Assembly (NCBI GenBank): GCA_041504365.1
Contig: CP167917.1
Location: 1,798,001 to 1,862,000 of the forward strand
DNA from: Dryocola sp. LX212
GTDB lineage: Bacteria > Pseudomonadota > Gammaproteobacteria > Enterobacterales > Enterobacteriaceae
Direction: 5' to 3'
DNA: 64,000 nt
The notes under the pieces are model-generated. The model had not been told where the DNA came from, did no database searches, and was given only the letters and a program-made list of their open reading frames with translations. Below are positions 9,466 to 18,858 of this stretch, piece after piece (position 1 is the first letter of the stretch; each line of letters starts with the position of its first letter). The position numbers and the translations under genes were made by a program.

Positions 9466-10494
9466 TCAATGCTTCCCTCGAAGTTCCTGCTGTAACGCTA
9501 ATAGCGCCTTAACTTCCTGTATTCTTCGCCGCGTCATCGCCGGAATTCCCTGCGGTTCGCTGACGAACAATCGGTCTTTACCCAGAATCTTCTCACCCAG
9601 ACACCGATCGTAAAGCGGGCCATCGATAATATGCTGACGGCTGCTGTTGGCGTTCAGCACCTCTACCACCTCATCTGCGCCACGGCGATCGACGTTTACA
9701 ATCCGTCCGTCATGCAGATAGATTTTCATCCCTTTTTGTCCGCCTGACGGGCCCGCGTACTTATTCAGTGCCAGCGTGACGGGGATCCCGCTAAGCGTGC
9801 CGCGCAGGGTCGCATTGCCTTCAGCCGTGGTGACATCATCCTCTTTGATCGGCCTGCCGAGATGGTCACAGGCGTGAACCAGCCCGAGGCTCAGTTCGTT
9901 AGTGCCGCCAAGCTGATGCACGGTCTCGCGAATCATTGCCAGCACGTGCGTGCCGATATCGACAATTACCCCGTCCGGATGGCGTAACGTGCGCGTATCC
10001 GCTTCGCCCGTGGCAAAGTTCAGGGCTACGGGTTCGCCCGCGTCGTTAAAGCCGCTCGGCTCCTGTAGAAAGCCTTCTATGCGTTCGATTTCACTGACAT
10101 CGTTAATAAACCGCGTGGCGTCGGTGCGCACCATCCAGTGATCCAGCGCTAACACGCGCGACGCTACCGCCGGATCGGCCAGCAGGCTGTCCAGCACGGC
10201 GATCTGCTCGAGGGTGGCTGCGACGGGTTTCTCAACCACTATCTGCGGCACGGCGCTTTTCAGCACCGCTTCCAGCACGGGAAGATGAGCAAGGGAAGGG
10301 GTTGCGATCAGCACCATATCCAGCGGCAGGGCGAGCAAATCATGCAGCGAGTCGCAGGGGATAATTTCACTTTTTCGGCGAGCCGGATCGGGATCGAAAC
10401 CGTATAAGGTCAGCGTGGGAAGCGACAGGCGAGAGATTGCCGGGAGATACGCCGTTTCCACCACGGCACCGTTACCAATTAATCCAACTAGCAT
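9466..10494 (-). CDS. Gfo/Idh/MocA family NAD(P)-dependent oxidoreductase
   Basis: 342-aa dehydrogenase of the glucose-fructose oxidoreductase/inositol dehydrogenase family. It has an N-terminal Rossmann motif (GLIGNGAVVETAYLP) and the family EKP motif (VVEKPVAATLEQ) near residue 90. The C-terminal substrate domain shows DIGTHVLAMIRET. The start is placed at ATG 10494 because aggg lies 8 bases upstream; ATGs at 10500 and 10518 are also in frame. Substrate unknown. It sits 3' of iutA on the same strand but behind a strong terminator, so it is probably transcribed on its own. Not part of known aerobactin pathways. Confidence 0.82.
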   Translation of the reverse strand: MLVGLIGNGAVVETAYLPAISRLSLPTLTLYGFDPDPARRKSEIIPCDSLHDLLALPLDMVLIATPSLAHLPVLEAVLKSAVPQIVVEKPVAATLEQIAVLDSLLADPAVASRVLALDHWMVRTDATRFINDVSEIERIEGFLQEPSGFNDAGEPVALNFATGEADTRTLRHPDGVIVDIGTHVLAMIRETVHQLGGTNELSLGLVHACDHLGRPIKEDDVTTAEGNATLRGTLSGIPVTLALNKYAGPSGGQKGMKIYLHDGRIVNVDRRGADEVVEVLNANSSRQHIIDGPLYDRCLGEKILGKDRLFVSEPQGIPAMTRRRIQEVKALLALQQELRGKH

Positions 10495-10591
10495 AGGCAT
10501 ACCCTGTGATAAATACATAGTACAAATAGACTTAGCCCTCTGTTTTATAGCAGTACGCGGGGCTGGTCGAGGGGGAAGTTGTGTGCAGGGG

Positions 10592-10625
10592 TAAAAATGC
10601 AGGCCCGCGCAATCAGCGGGCCTGC
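10592..10625 (-). terminator. Terminator of the iucABCD-iutA operon
   Basis: Perfect 10-bp GC-rich stem (10599-10608 with 10616-10625), 7-base loop, then ATTTTT on the minus strand. It lies 10 bases beyond the iutA stop. Confidence 0.9.
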
Positions 10626-10635
10626 GGGAGGAAGC

Positions 10636-12834
10636 TTAGAACAGAACGGAGTAGTTCACGCCGTAGGTGCGGCCGCGGCCTTTGTAGTCATACAGCGAAG
10701 CAGGGCCGTAGCCAGGGCTGTAGTACATTGGCGCCCGCTGGCCCCAGACGGTGGTGTAATCCCGGTCCAGCAGGTTTTCGATGCTGAAGCTCAGTTTACC
10801 CACAGGCAGCTCGTAGTTGCCGAGGAAATCAATGGTGGTGTAACCGTCGATTTCATTGCCCGCATCGTCACTGATTTTGAAGGACGTCGTGCTTTGCACG
10901 CGCAGGTTCCACGGATCCGGCGCCCAGCCAACGTACGCCGTTGCCTTCGACGGGCTGGCGACCTTCACGTCGTATTTTTCCCACTTGCCGTTAACTTTTG
11001 ACTCCGTTTTCAGCACGTTAAAGTTACCGCCGGTGCTCCAGTCGGTGTCCGGGATAAAGTAATCCACCGCGCCTTCAACGCCGTAAATCCGGCGCTTGTC
11101 GTCGAGCACGCTGATGGTCAGGTCTTTGTTCGCGACAACGCTCTTATCGGAAAGGGAGTAGTAGGCGGCAATCTGCGTGCGCAGGTTATCGCCGGTGTAG
11201 CGCCAGCCCAGCTCGTAAGAGTCAACCTTCACGCCCTGCAGCTTGCTGTCGCTGACGTTCACGCTGTTGGTGAGCGGCAGGTGGCCGTTAACTGCCGGGC
11301 CGTATGCACCGCGACCGTAGTATTTCCCTGGGTCCGGCAGCTCGACGCCCTGGGAGAAGTTAAACCAGGTCTGCTGGCGCTCGGTGAGGTGCATCAGCAG
11401 GCCGGCGTTGAACAGGAAGTTGTCGTAGTCGGTGGAGCCGCCTGGGATGGCGTCGGCGGACGTGGCCTTACCGGCGGCGATGGACTGCTGCTGCGCGTAG
11501 CCGATGAAATCGTCAATTTTGTTCTCGGTGTACTGGTAGCGCACGCCGCCGCTCAGGGTGAACAGATCGTTGATGTCATAGCTCGACTGCAGGAAGGCCG
11601 CGAGGTTGGTGATGTCATAGCCCGGATAGCGCCCGGTAGTATAAATGCTCTTATTGTTCAGGCCACCGGAGGCGCTGGCTTTATCCAGGTCGAAGAACAT
11701 CTGGTTGGAGGTAAAGCGCTCGTGGTCGGCGTCCAGCCCGTAGGTCAGCTGCAGGCCATCAAGCGGCTGGCTGTTCAGCGTCAGCTTCGCGCCGTACTGG
11801 TCCGTATCCTGCTGGGAGGAGGAAAGGGCGGTCACCTGCTTGCTGCCGTTCACCGTCGGGAACGGGTAGAACAGCTGCGACTCGTCACGGTAGTAAACCT
11901 GGCCGACCAGCTCCTGGCCCAGGAAATCGCTGTTGGAGTACTGCAGGCTTATCAGGTGCCGCTCGGTGCCGGGAATACGGTCAGAGTCCAGCCCCTTGCT
12001 GACGTAAGCGTCACTGGTGCCTTTGATTGCCGAAAAATCTTCGCCGAGGTTCAGGCCATAGTCGTCATCGCCCTGGCTCTTGTAATACTGGGTGACGACC
12101 TGCAGCTGCTGGGTCTCATCAATGTTGATGGTGCCGGTGCCCATCAGGTCCAGGCGGTCAGAGTACTGAAGGCCCGTCTGGGTGTTATCTAATAGCGTCT
12201 GGTCGCCGTTGCCGTCAAACCAGCCGCCAAATTTCTGGTAGGCCACGGACACGCGGCCAGAGGCGTGATCGTTACCGCCGGAGACGGCGGCGGCGATGCG
12301 CTCGTCGTGATCCTTGCTGCTGTTGAAGCCGGATTTAAGCCCGGATTCGAACTCCATCTGGGTTTCCGGCTGGCCTTTTTTGGTGACAATGTTAATCAGG
12401 CCGCCGGTGCTGCCGCCGCCGTACAGGGAGGTCGCGCCGGAGATAACCTCAATGTGTTCGATGTTGAACGGATCGATTGAGTCCAGCTGGCGGCTGTCGG
12501 TACGCGAGGAGTTCAGACGCACGCCGTCAATCAGGATCACCATCGGTCGACCGCGCAGGTTCATGCCGTAGTTGGTGCGGCTTTGGCTGCTGACATCAAG
12601 ACCCGGGATCAGCTGAGCCAGCGCGTCCTTCAGCTCTTTGCCGCCCTGGACCTGCTCCTCCAGCTCGGCATTTTCAATCACCCAGGTCGTCTGGGCCATC
12701 TCCGCAACGGTACGGTTGCTGCGGTTGGCGGAGACCACGATATTTTCTTCGTTAGTTTGCTGTGCTACCGCCGGGGCCATCATAGCCAGAAGCAGCGGAT
12801 TCAGCGCCCAGAGAGTATGTTTTTTGCAGATCAT
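10636..12834 (-). CDS. iutA: Ferric aerobactin outer-membrane receptor IutA
   Basis: TonB-dependent receptor for ferric aerobactin (also cloacin DF13 and phage B74 in known strains). 732 aa. The signal peptide ends at AMMAPAVAQ, and the TonB-box region (ENIVVSANR) follows. The plug carries LRGRPMVILIDGVRL, and the barrel closes with YGVNYSVLF. Alignment by memory with plasmid-borne E. coli IutA is close throughout. The start is ATG 12834 after aaggaagaata; the open frame extends 33 codons further upstream but those residues do not resemble a signal sequence. Last gene of the aerobactin operon, separated from iucD by a 146-base palindromic stretch. Confidence 0.96.
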   Translation of the reverse strand: MICKKHTLWALNPLLLAMMAPAVAQQTNEENIVVSANRSNRTVAEMAQTTWVIENAELEEQVQGGKELKDALAQLIPGLDVSSQSRTNYGMNLRGRPMVILIDGVRLNSSRTDSRQLDSIDPFNIEHIEVISGATSLYGGGSTGGLINIVTKKGQPETQMEFESGLKSGFNSSKDHDERIAAAVSGGNDHASGRVSVAYQKFGGWFDGNGDQTLLDNTQTGLQYSDRLDLMGTGTINIDETQQLQVVTQYYKSQGDDDYGLNLGEDFSAIKGTSDAYVSKGLDSDRIPGTERHLISLQYSNSDFLGQELVGQVYYRDESQLFYPFPTVNGSKQVTALSSSQQDTDQYGAKLTLNSQPLDGLQLTYGLDADHERFTSNQMFFDLDKASASGGLNNKSIYTTGRYPGYDITNLAAFLQSSYDINDLFTLSGGVRYQYTENKIDDFIGYAQQQSIAAGKATSADAIPGGSTDYDNFLFNAGLLMHLTERQQTWFNFSQGVELPDPGKYYGRGAYGPAVNGHLPLTNSVNVSDSKLQGVKVDSYELGWRYTGDNLRTQIAAYYSLSDKSVVANKDLTISVLDDKRRIYGVEGAVDYFIPDTDWSTGGNFNVLKTESKVNGKWEKYDVKVASPSKATAYVGWAPDPWNLRVQSTTSFKISDDAGNEIDGYTTIDFLGNYELPVGKLSFSIENLLDRDYTTVWGQRAPMYYSPGYGPASLYDYKGRGRTYGVNYSVLF

Positions 12835-12885
12835 TATTCTTCCTTCGTGCGGGCTAACAATAATCAGCCCAAAGGCTCGTTTCCT

Positions 12886-12999
12886 CGTCATCCTTCGAGC
12901 TGTAGCAGTGTTGGCTGCCATCACGTCACCCATTCACGTAGCGATCTACGCTCAAGGGATGCCGCTCAGTTGCCGCCTTGCTACAACTCGAATGATTTA
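12886..12999. repeat. Palindromic (ERIC-like) element between iucD and iutA
   Basis: Arms ttcgagctgtagca (12893-12906) and tgctacaactcgaa (12979-12992) are inverted with one mismatch. The minus strand reads gcagccaacactgctacagc and then tcgaaggatgacg, close to the tail of ERIC sequences (compare the element at 31500). The iucD stop codon lies inside the right arm. It could modulate readthrough or mRNA stability between iucD and iutA. Confidence 0.5.
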
Positions 13000-14318
13000 G
13001 AGGAATTGGTTTTGAAAGCAGCCGTGTGCTGCGGTATTTCCCTGCTGCCGCTGCGCCACTGGATAAGCGGCGGCGGCATGCTGAGATCGAATAAATCATG
13101 CCCCAGAGCGCGATTCAGAATGCGGGCGGAGCGCCAGGCCATCAGGCTCAGCTGCGGTTCCGCGATACCGTGGGTCTGCATGCTGGCGTTAACGGCAAAA
13201 ATACTGTTCTCACGCGGGCCTTCCCACTCCAGCGTGAAGTCCTCACGCACGTTGAAGCTGCACTCATCCCGCATGCTCAGGCGGGACATCAGCGGCGAAA
13301 GCATCTGCGGCAGCGCGGGGCGGTAGCCGGTGGCAAAAATCACCACGTCGCTGTTGATGATGTCATAGCCGTGGTCAAGGTGATGCTGCAGCTGAAGCTG
13401 CCAGCCATGGCCGCTGCCCTGCAGGCCAGTGACCGAGCGGCTTGGCAGAAGCTGAGCGTTGCGCGGCAGGCCGAGCACTTCGAAGCGGTGATAGAGCGCG
13501 CGATAGATGCTGAGCAGGGAATCGGCGGTAATGCCGTCGGAGGTCATCTTCTGCTCGTCAAGCATCAGCTGCCTGGCGCTTTCCCCCAGCCCAACGAAGC
13601 TGGTGACGTACTCCGGCGTGAAATACTCGTTTGCGAAGGCTGCTTCATCCAGCGCGTTGAAGTTGTTGCGGCGCGAAACCCAGTTCACCTGAGCCGCCTC
13701 GCCCCATGCGCCGTTGAAGGCGTTGAGGAACAGGTCGGCACCGCTCTGGCCGCCGCCCACAACCGTCACGCGTTTGCCGGTTAATTCCGGCGTGCGCAGG
13801 CTCATCTCGCTGGCGTGGAAGCAGGTTGAGGTAGTGGTTTTCACGCAGGGCGGCAGGTGGGGCTGTTTACCGATGCCAAGGCAAATATTGCGCGCGTAGC
13901 TCTCGCCCTGGCCGGTCTGCAACACAAACCGCCCGTTGCGATCGTCAAAATCAATCTGCTCAACGGTCTGGTTAAAGCGCAGGTTATGCATGCCCTCGGC
14001 GGCCCAGCGCAGATAGTCCGAAAACTCATCACGCGAGACGGTGCGCAGCTCGGTGGTCAGGAAACGGTAGAACTTTTTGCGCTTCACCAGATAGTTCACA
14101 AAGCTGAACGGGCTGGTGGGGGCAACGGCGCTGACCAGATCCTTAAGAAACATCGTCTGCATGTGGCAGTCCGGCACCAGCATGCCCGGGTGCCACGCAA
14201 AGTTCGGGCGGCTGTCGAAGAACTGGCTCGTAAAACCTTCCGCTTCATGGGCAAGGGCCGCAATGCTCAGGTTAAACGGGCCAACGCCTACGCCGATAAA
14301 ATCAACAGTGTTTGTCAT
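12981..14318 (-). CDS. iucD: L-lysine N6-monooxygenase IucD (aerobactin step 1)
   Basis: FAD- and NADPH-dependent hydroxylase converting L-lysine to N6-hydroxylysine. 445 aa. FAD motif GVGVGPFNLSIAALA at the N-terminus; NADPH motif VVGGGQSGADLF in the middle; the FATGYRPALP segment typical of N-hydroxylating monooxygenases near residue 345. ATG 14318 is preceded by aaggactaatc and lies 2 bases after the iucC stop, so the pair is probably coupled. The longer frame from 14342 runs into iucC. Confidence 0.96.
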   Translation of the reverse strand: MTNTVDFIGVGVGPFNLSIAALAHEAEGFTSQFFDSRPNFAWHPGMLVPDCHMQTMFLKDLVSAVAPTSPFSFVNYLVKRKKFYRFLTTELRTVSRDEFSDYLRWAAEGMHNLRFNQTVEQIDFDDRNGRFVLQTGQGESYARNICLGIGKQPHLPPCVKTTTSTCFHASEMSLRTPELTGKRVTVVGGGQSGADLFLNAFNGAWGEAAQVNWVSRRNNFNALDEAAFANEYFTPEYVTSFVGLGESARQLMLDEQKMTSDGITADSLLSIYRALYHRFEVLGLPRNAQLLPSRSVTGLQGSGHGWQLQLQHHLDHGYDIINSDVVIFATGYRPALPQMLSPLMSRLSMRDECSFNVREDFTLEWEGPRENSIFAVNASMQTHGIAEPQLSLMAWRSARILNRALGHDLFDLSMPPPLIQWRSGSREIPQHTAAFKTNSSKSFEL

Positions 14319-14320
14319 GA

Positions 14321-16054
14321 TTAGTCCTTCGTGACCAGCCACAGCGGGTTTTGCAGATCCTCAAGGTAGTTCGGCAGCATGCGGCTGCCGCCGTCCTGGT
14401 CAGGCCAGGTCAGTTTTACCGGGTTCAGCACGACGCGGATGATCTGTGGCTTAAAGAGTGAGAAAAGCGCAAAGCGCGCCGACAGTTGCGGATGGGCCAG
14501 CATGTAATCACTCAACACTGCGGACAGCAGCTGATAAAAACGTCGTTCCGGCACGCCGAGGCGCGCCATCAGCGGCGAAACGAAGCGCAGCACCGTGACA
14601 AAGTGTCCGGTCTGCAAATCATGAATTAAATAGTCGGCGCTCAGACGGGCGGTGACATCCCGCACCTCCTGAGGCAGGGAGTCCATCTCCGGGAACTCAT
14701 CCTTCACCAGACGCATATCGCCCTGAAAATCCTTCAGCAGGACGCGCTGCGGCACGCCGTCCTTCATGGCGAGGGTAATATTCTGCCCGTGGGCAATCAG
14801 CGCTACGCCGTAGCGGCAGAGCAGGTGATAAAGCGGCACGACGGCCACTTCGAACATCTTCGTCAGCCACGCTTCGGCGCTGAGGCCGGAGCGGGCAATG
14901 TAAGCGCCAATCAGCGGCTGGTTGTTCTCGTCACACTCCATCAGCGTCGCCATCAGGATCGGCGTCTCGTCGGCATTCAGCCAGCGGGAAGGATTTTCGC
15001 GCCAGATAACCCCCAGCATTTCCTGGTAGCGATAAGGGGCTTCCGCCAGCGCGGCGTAGCCATCGTGGGAAACGTAGCCCGCAGCTGGCTCACCGAGGAT
15101 CGCCGCGCCCGTTCCCTGGAGCGTGCTGTCGGTCGCAAAGACGGTTTGCAGCCAGCGGGAGGCCAGCGGCCCGGCGGCAATGTATTTGCCGGGGATCCCA
15201 CGATAACAGGAAGTGTTGTAGATGGTCAGCGGCAGCTTGATATCCAGCCCGCCCTGGCGGCTGGCGTTGGTCAACGTGCGCAGCGACTGCTGGGCAAGCC
15301 ACCTGTCGCCGAACTCGCCAAGAGAGACCATCTTCCCTTCGGCCAGGTCAGCCACGAATTCGAGAGCAATTTTTTGCTGCCACTGCCACGGATGAACCGG
15401 AAGCGGCAGCCAGTTCTCGTCCAGGCCATTCTCTTTCCACGCCTGGCTAAAACGGGCTGATTCAGCCTCGTCCATCGCGGCGGCCAGCAGCTGCCGTACA
15501 TTCAGCTCACTGTCGCAGCGCCAGACCATATGCTCACGCTTAACCGCCAGCCAGTGCAGACGGAAAGTGCTGCCATATTCCGGGGCATAGCGCTCCAGCG
15601 CCTCCAGCCCCCAGCCGCGGCGGCCTTTGTTAAAGGCGAATTTCGGGTGGCCGCTCAGCAGGCACTGCAGCCTGTCGGCATCCAGATCGATAAGATCGTC
15701 GGCGCTCATCCCACGGCGGGCGTTCAGCAGCTGCAGGTCGCCGCGCAGGGTAGCGTTGAGATCCTGCATATGTTCGGCAACGGTCGCATCGCTCATCGAC
15801 AGCACGGGCTTGAGCTGCATCAGCAGCGTCCGGGCCAGCACCGGCTCGTCCCCGCAGCGCAGCGACTGCGGATCGATCCACAGCCAGCCCCAGATGCCGC
15901 GTTCGGCGGTGAAGTGCCATTCGACGCCGGGCAGGCCGATGCAGAAACGATTTTCACCTTGCTCCTGCGCGTGAAAAACCTGCTCGTACTCCAGCTCCGC
16001 CAGCATTTTGGCGACCAGCTGGCGGTTAACGAAATCCCAGTCCTTGCGGTTCAT
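14321..16054 (-). CDS. iucC: Aerobactin synthetase IucC
   Basis: NRPS-independent siderophore (NIS) synthetase of the IucA/IucC family. It adds the second N6-acetyl-N6-hydroxylysine to the citryl intermediate to give aerobactin. 577 aa. Family motifs: GHPKFAFNKGRRGWG near residue 130, PLPVHPWQWQQ near 215, KLPLTIYNTSCYRGIPG for ATP binding and RVLLKDFQGDMRLV. ATG 16054 shares its A with the TGA of iucB (TGATG), implying coupling. Confidence 0.96.
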   Translation of the reverse strand: MNRKDWDFVNRQLVAKMLAELEYEQVFHAQEQGENRFCIGLPGVEWHFTAERGIWGWLWIDPQSLRCGDEPVLARTLLMQLKPVLSMSDATVAEHMQDLNATLRGDLQLLNARRGMSADDLIDLDADRLQCLLSGHPKFAFNKGRRGWGLEALERYAPEYGSTFRLHWLAVKREHMVWRCDSELNVRQLLAAAMDEAESARFSQAWKENGLDENWLPLPVHPWQWQQKIALEFVADLAEGKMVSLGEFGDRWLAQQSLRTLTNASRQGGLDIKLPLTIYNTSCYRGIPGKYIAAGPLASRWLQTVFATDSTLQGTGAAILGEPAAGYVSHDGYAALAEAPYRYQEMLGVIWRENPSRWLNADETPILMATLMECDENNQPLIGAYIARSGLSAEAWLTKMFEVAVVPLYHLLCRYGVALIAHGQNITLAMKDGVPQRVLLKDFQGDMRLVKDEFPEMDSLPQEVRDVTARLSADYLIHDLQTGHFVTVLRFVSPLMARLGVPERRFYQLLSAVLSDYMLAHPQLSARFALFSLFKPQIIRVVLNPVKLTWPDQDGGSRMLPNYLEDLQNPLWLVTKD

Positions 16055-17001
16055 CACAGGCCCACCTCGCTGAAGAAGCTATGGCGTTCGGCCATGACCA
16101 GGCGGGAGCGTTTATGGGGGAAATCGAACTCTTTTATCGTGGCGTAGCCCGCAGGCTCCAGGTGGCGGAACAGGCGCTGGTTGTCGGCGCGCGGCTCCAG
16201 CACAAGGCGCTGGGTGGCGGGCTGGTCGAGCAGCAGATAGTGGCTCAGGCCGCGCAGCCAGCTCCGCACAAAGTGCGCGCCGCGCCACTCCTGCTCGCCA
16301 ACCATCAGGTGCAGGCCGCGGTCGAAGGCCTGCCACGGGTAGTGGCGGCCAATGCGGTCTTCCGCCGCCCAGTAAATTTCGAAATAGCCGAACGGCCGAT
16401 CGTCAAAGCAGCCAATCAGCGGGAAGGCGTGCCTGCCGGTAAGCTGGCGTTCCAGATAGGCGGTCTGCACGTCCAGCGGGCCGCTTTGCTCCCAGAAGAA
16501 CTCAATGCGCGGATCGTTCATCCAGCGGGTGAAGCGCTCTGCATCAAGCGCCGGGTCGGCCACGCGGAAGCTCAGCGTGCGGCGAACTCGCGGGTCGTAA
16601 CGGCGGTAAACTTCGCCATCCGGGCGGGCGGGGCGCTGCGGATGATAAATCTCACGTTCGGCATCAAAGATCATCTCGCCGGAAGCCGTTTTGCGCGGGG
16701 CGCTTAGCCACAGCGGCAGCTGCCAGAATGCCTCGCGGTGAACGATGTCGCTTTTCAGCCCGTCAAACAGGGCCAGCGCCTGCGGCTCTTCGCGCCATTC
16801 GGCGTAGGGAAGAACGATAGCTTTCAGCTGCGGCGCGGCGATAAACATCTGGTCCAGCGCGTCGCGCAGCCAGCCTGCCGGAAGAATGCCGGGCCAGTGC
16901 AGCACCGCGCTGTTGTCCTGCCCCCAGCCCAGCGCCAGCGTTTTAGCGAGTTTTTCGCAGCGCAGGCCGTGGCCGTCGTGAACGATAGTTGCCTGAAACA
17001 T
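16054..17001 (-). CDS. iucB: N6-hydroxylysine acetyltransferase IucB
   Basis: Acetylates N6-hydroxylysine using acetyl-CoA. 315 aa, the same as the reference protein. The C-terminal GNAT-type half contains WMNDPRIEFFWEQSGPLDVQ, GCFDDRPFGYFEIYWA and the acetyl-CoA loop region HLMVGEQEWRGAHFVRSWLR. Its start follows the iucA stop directly with no spacer, so translation is probably coupled. Confidence 0.96.
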   Translation of the reverse strand: MFQATIVHDGHGLRCEKLAKTLALGWGQDNSAVLHWPGILPAGWLRDALDQMFIAAPQLKAIVLPYAEWREEPQALALFDGLKSDIVHREAFWQLPLWLSAPRKTASGEMIFDAEREIYHPQRPARPDGEVYRRYDPRVRRTLSFRVADPALDAERFTRWMNDPRIEFFWEQSGPLDVQTAYLERQLTGRHAFPLIGCFDDRPFGYFEIYWAAEDRIGRHYPWQAFDRGLHLMVGEQEWRGAHFVRSWLRGLSHYLLLDQPATQRLVLEPRADNQRLFRHLEPAGYATIKEFDFPHKRSRLVMAERHSFFSEVGL

Positions 17002-18726
17002 TTAGCCCTCCTGAGCCAGCAGCGGGTTGCCGAAATCGAAGTAGATCACCGACGGATCGACGATGGTGTTTTCGTTGTGGTCGTGCAGGTAGCAGAAGAA
17101 GTTGCCCTTCACGTTCCAGTGCGGGCTTTCCAGCACGTAGTCGAGACAGGTTTTGTGCGTCACTTCGCGGCGCACGGCGTCCAGCGCATCGCGCACGCGC
17201 GCCATCAGGCTGACTTCGGTGTCCATGCCTGCGGCACCCAGCGCGGCGGTGACCGCAAAAGTGGAGTTCACCAGCAGGTAGTAAGGGAAGTAGCGCAGGA
17301 GCTGCTCGCGGGTGAAGACGTTCTCCGCCTGCGCTTCGCCAATCACGTCCAGCCAGCCTGCGGCGTGGGGCATAAAGGCGCTGCCCTGGCAGTCGCGGTA
17401 GATCAGGCCAACCGGCAGATCCTGCTGCATCTCCACCAGAATATTTTGCTGATGGGCAAGCAGCACCAGGCCGTAGTCCGCCTCGGCGGTAAACAGCGGC
17501 TTCAGGATCTGCTGGCAGTAGGCATCAACCCACGCGTGGGCGGCCTGTTTCTCAGTAATGTTCAGACGCCTGCTAAGGCGCTTAACCGCCGCAGCCAGCA
17601 GGGAATCGCCGCCGTCCGGGGCTGACTGCGTCAGCGACACCAGTACGTTAGTCTGGCTATGCGACTGGTCGACAATCAGGTTCTCGCGCAGGGCGAAGAG
17701 GCTCTCCTCCATGACGTTGCCCTGCAGGTCGCGCAGCCCGGCCCAGCCGTCCTCCTGCATCACGCGGAAGGTCGGGAAGCGGGCCTGAAGCTCCTGCCAG
17801 CGCCCGGTTTGCGCCAGGCGCGCAAGACGCATCCCGCGCTTCACTTCCTTCACCGAGAGGGTGCGGACGGAGTTGGTCAGACGCACGCTTAGGGAAAACT
17901 TAATCATGTCGCGGCTGGTGGCGCAGTAGAGCGAGCGGGAAGAGGTGGTGGGCAGCCACGGCGTTCCTGCCTCGCCCAAATCTTTGACCAGGCCCTGCTC
18001 AACCAGCTGCTGGCACCACGCCTGTTCAAGCAAATAATCTGCCTGCCACGGGTGCAGCGGGAACAGCCACTGCTGGTCGGTCAGTTCACTTAGCAGCTGC
18101 GGTGCGTTCTCAGCGGCAAAGCGGGTAAGACGCTGTTGCAGGCTGAGATGGAGGCTGTCGCCCGCCAGCTGCGCTTTGTCCACTGCAAACCAGCGCAGCG
18201 GGAAATGGGGCGCAAAATCTGGCAGATAGCGCCCGGCCTGCTGCTGGCTGAACGGTTCGTGGGATTTCGGTGCCGGATGGAACGCGTGGCCCACCAGTAG
18301 CGCCTGCTCGGCTTCGCCGAAGTTCAGCTGTTTTTCACGCAGCGCGGGCCAGTCGTGGCGGGCATCTATCGCCTGATGCGTATGCACATGGCTTTCCATT
18401 ACCCGCTGGTAAAACGCCTCGCAGCCGGTGGCCGGTAGCATTTGCTGATGCTGCAGCTTATCGACGATCAGCTGGGCGAGGGTGGCAAAATCTACCGCCC
18501 GGCTGCCGCTGCCGTTCACCAGGCGCGCCGGGAAGGCAAAGCGGTGATGCTGGGTTGGCGAGAAGTAGGTCACTTTACAGTGAAGCGCCTGCTGCTCCCC
18601 CAGCGGGATAATGAGTTCGGCGGGATGAGTATCGCTGAGCCGCCAGTCTGCGGTTTCACGGATAAGAGAGTTCAGGAAGCACTGCGCAGCCACATCCGGG
18701 GCCTGCGTTTTGGTCGACACGTTCAT
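17002..18726 (-). CDS. iucA: Aerobactin synthetase IucA
   Basis: First NIS synthetase, condensing citrate with N6-acetyl-N6-hydroxylysine. 574 aa. Motifs parallel IucC: VGHAFHPAPKSHEPF, FPLHPWQADYLLEQAWC, KFSLSVRLTNSVRTLS and LIYRDCQGSAFMPHA. The start is ATG 18726 (MNVSTKTQ...). The frame is open 23 codons further, but that stretch covers the Fur-site region and is not protein-like. First gene of iucABCD-iutA; Fur boxes precede it directly. Confidence 0.95.
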   Translation of the reverse strand: MNVSTKTQAPDVAAQCFLNSLIRETADWRLSDTHPAELIIPLGEQQALHCKVTYFSPTQHHRFAFPARLVNGSGSRAVDFATLAQLIVDKLQHQQMLPATGCEAFYQRVMESHVHTHQAIDARHDWPALREKQLNFGEAEQALLVGHAFHPAPKSHEPFSQQQAGRYLPDFAPHFPLRWFAVDKAQLAGDSLHLSLQQRLTRFAAENAPQLLSELTDQQWLFPLHPWQADYLLEQAWCQQLVEQGLVKDLGEAGTPWLPTTSSRSLYCATSRDMIKFSLSVRLTNSVRTLSVKEVKRGMRLARLAQTGRWQELQARFPTFRVMQEDGWAGLRDLQGNVMEESLFALRENLIVDQSHSQTNVLVSLTQSAPDGGDSLLAAAVKRLSRRLNITEKQAAHAWVDAYCQQILKPLFTAEADYGLVLLAHQQNILVEMQQDLPVGLIYRDCQGSAFMPHAAGWLDVIGEAQAENVFTREQLLRYFPYYLLVNSTFAVTAALGAAGMDTEVSLMARVRDALDAVRREVTHKTCLDYVLESPHWNVKGNFFCYLHDHNENTIVDPSVIYFDFGNPLLAQEG

Positions 18727-18744
18727 TATCAAACAGTTTCCACG

Positions 18745-18793
18745 CGTTATGATAATGCGAATTCTGCCGATAACGTTTCTCATTATCAATATC
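18745..18793. promoter_or_regulatory. Overlapping Fur boxes between iucA and shiF
   Basis: Minus strand 18793-18769 reads GATATT GATAAT GAGAAA C GTTATC, four Fur hexamers with 20 of 24 matches. A second array, gataat gcgaat, begins at 18751 on the plus strand. The position between divergent iucA and shiF fits Fur repression of both promoters, as known for aerobactin operons. Confidence 0.82.
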
Positions 18794-18858
18794 AATTGTT
18801 AGAATCTGATAAATAAGTTTTACAAATACATACATAAACTTTACGGGTTAGCAATATT

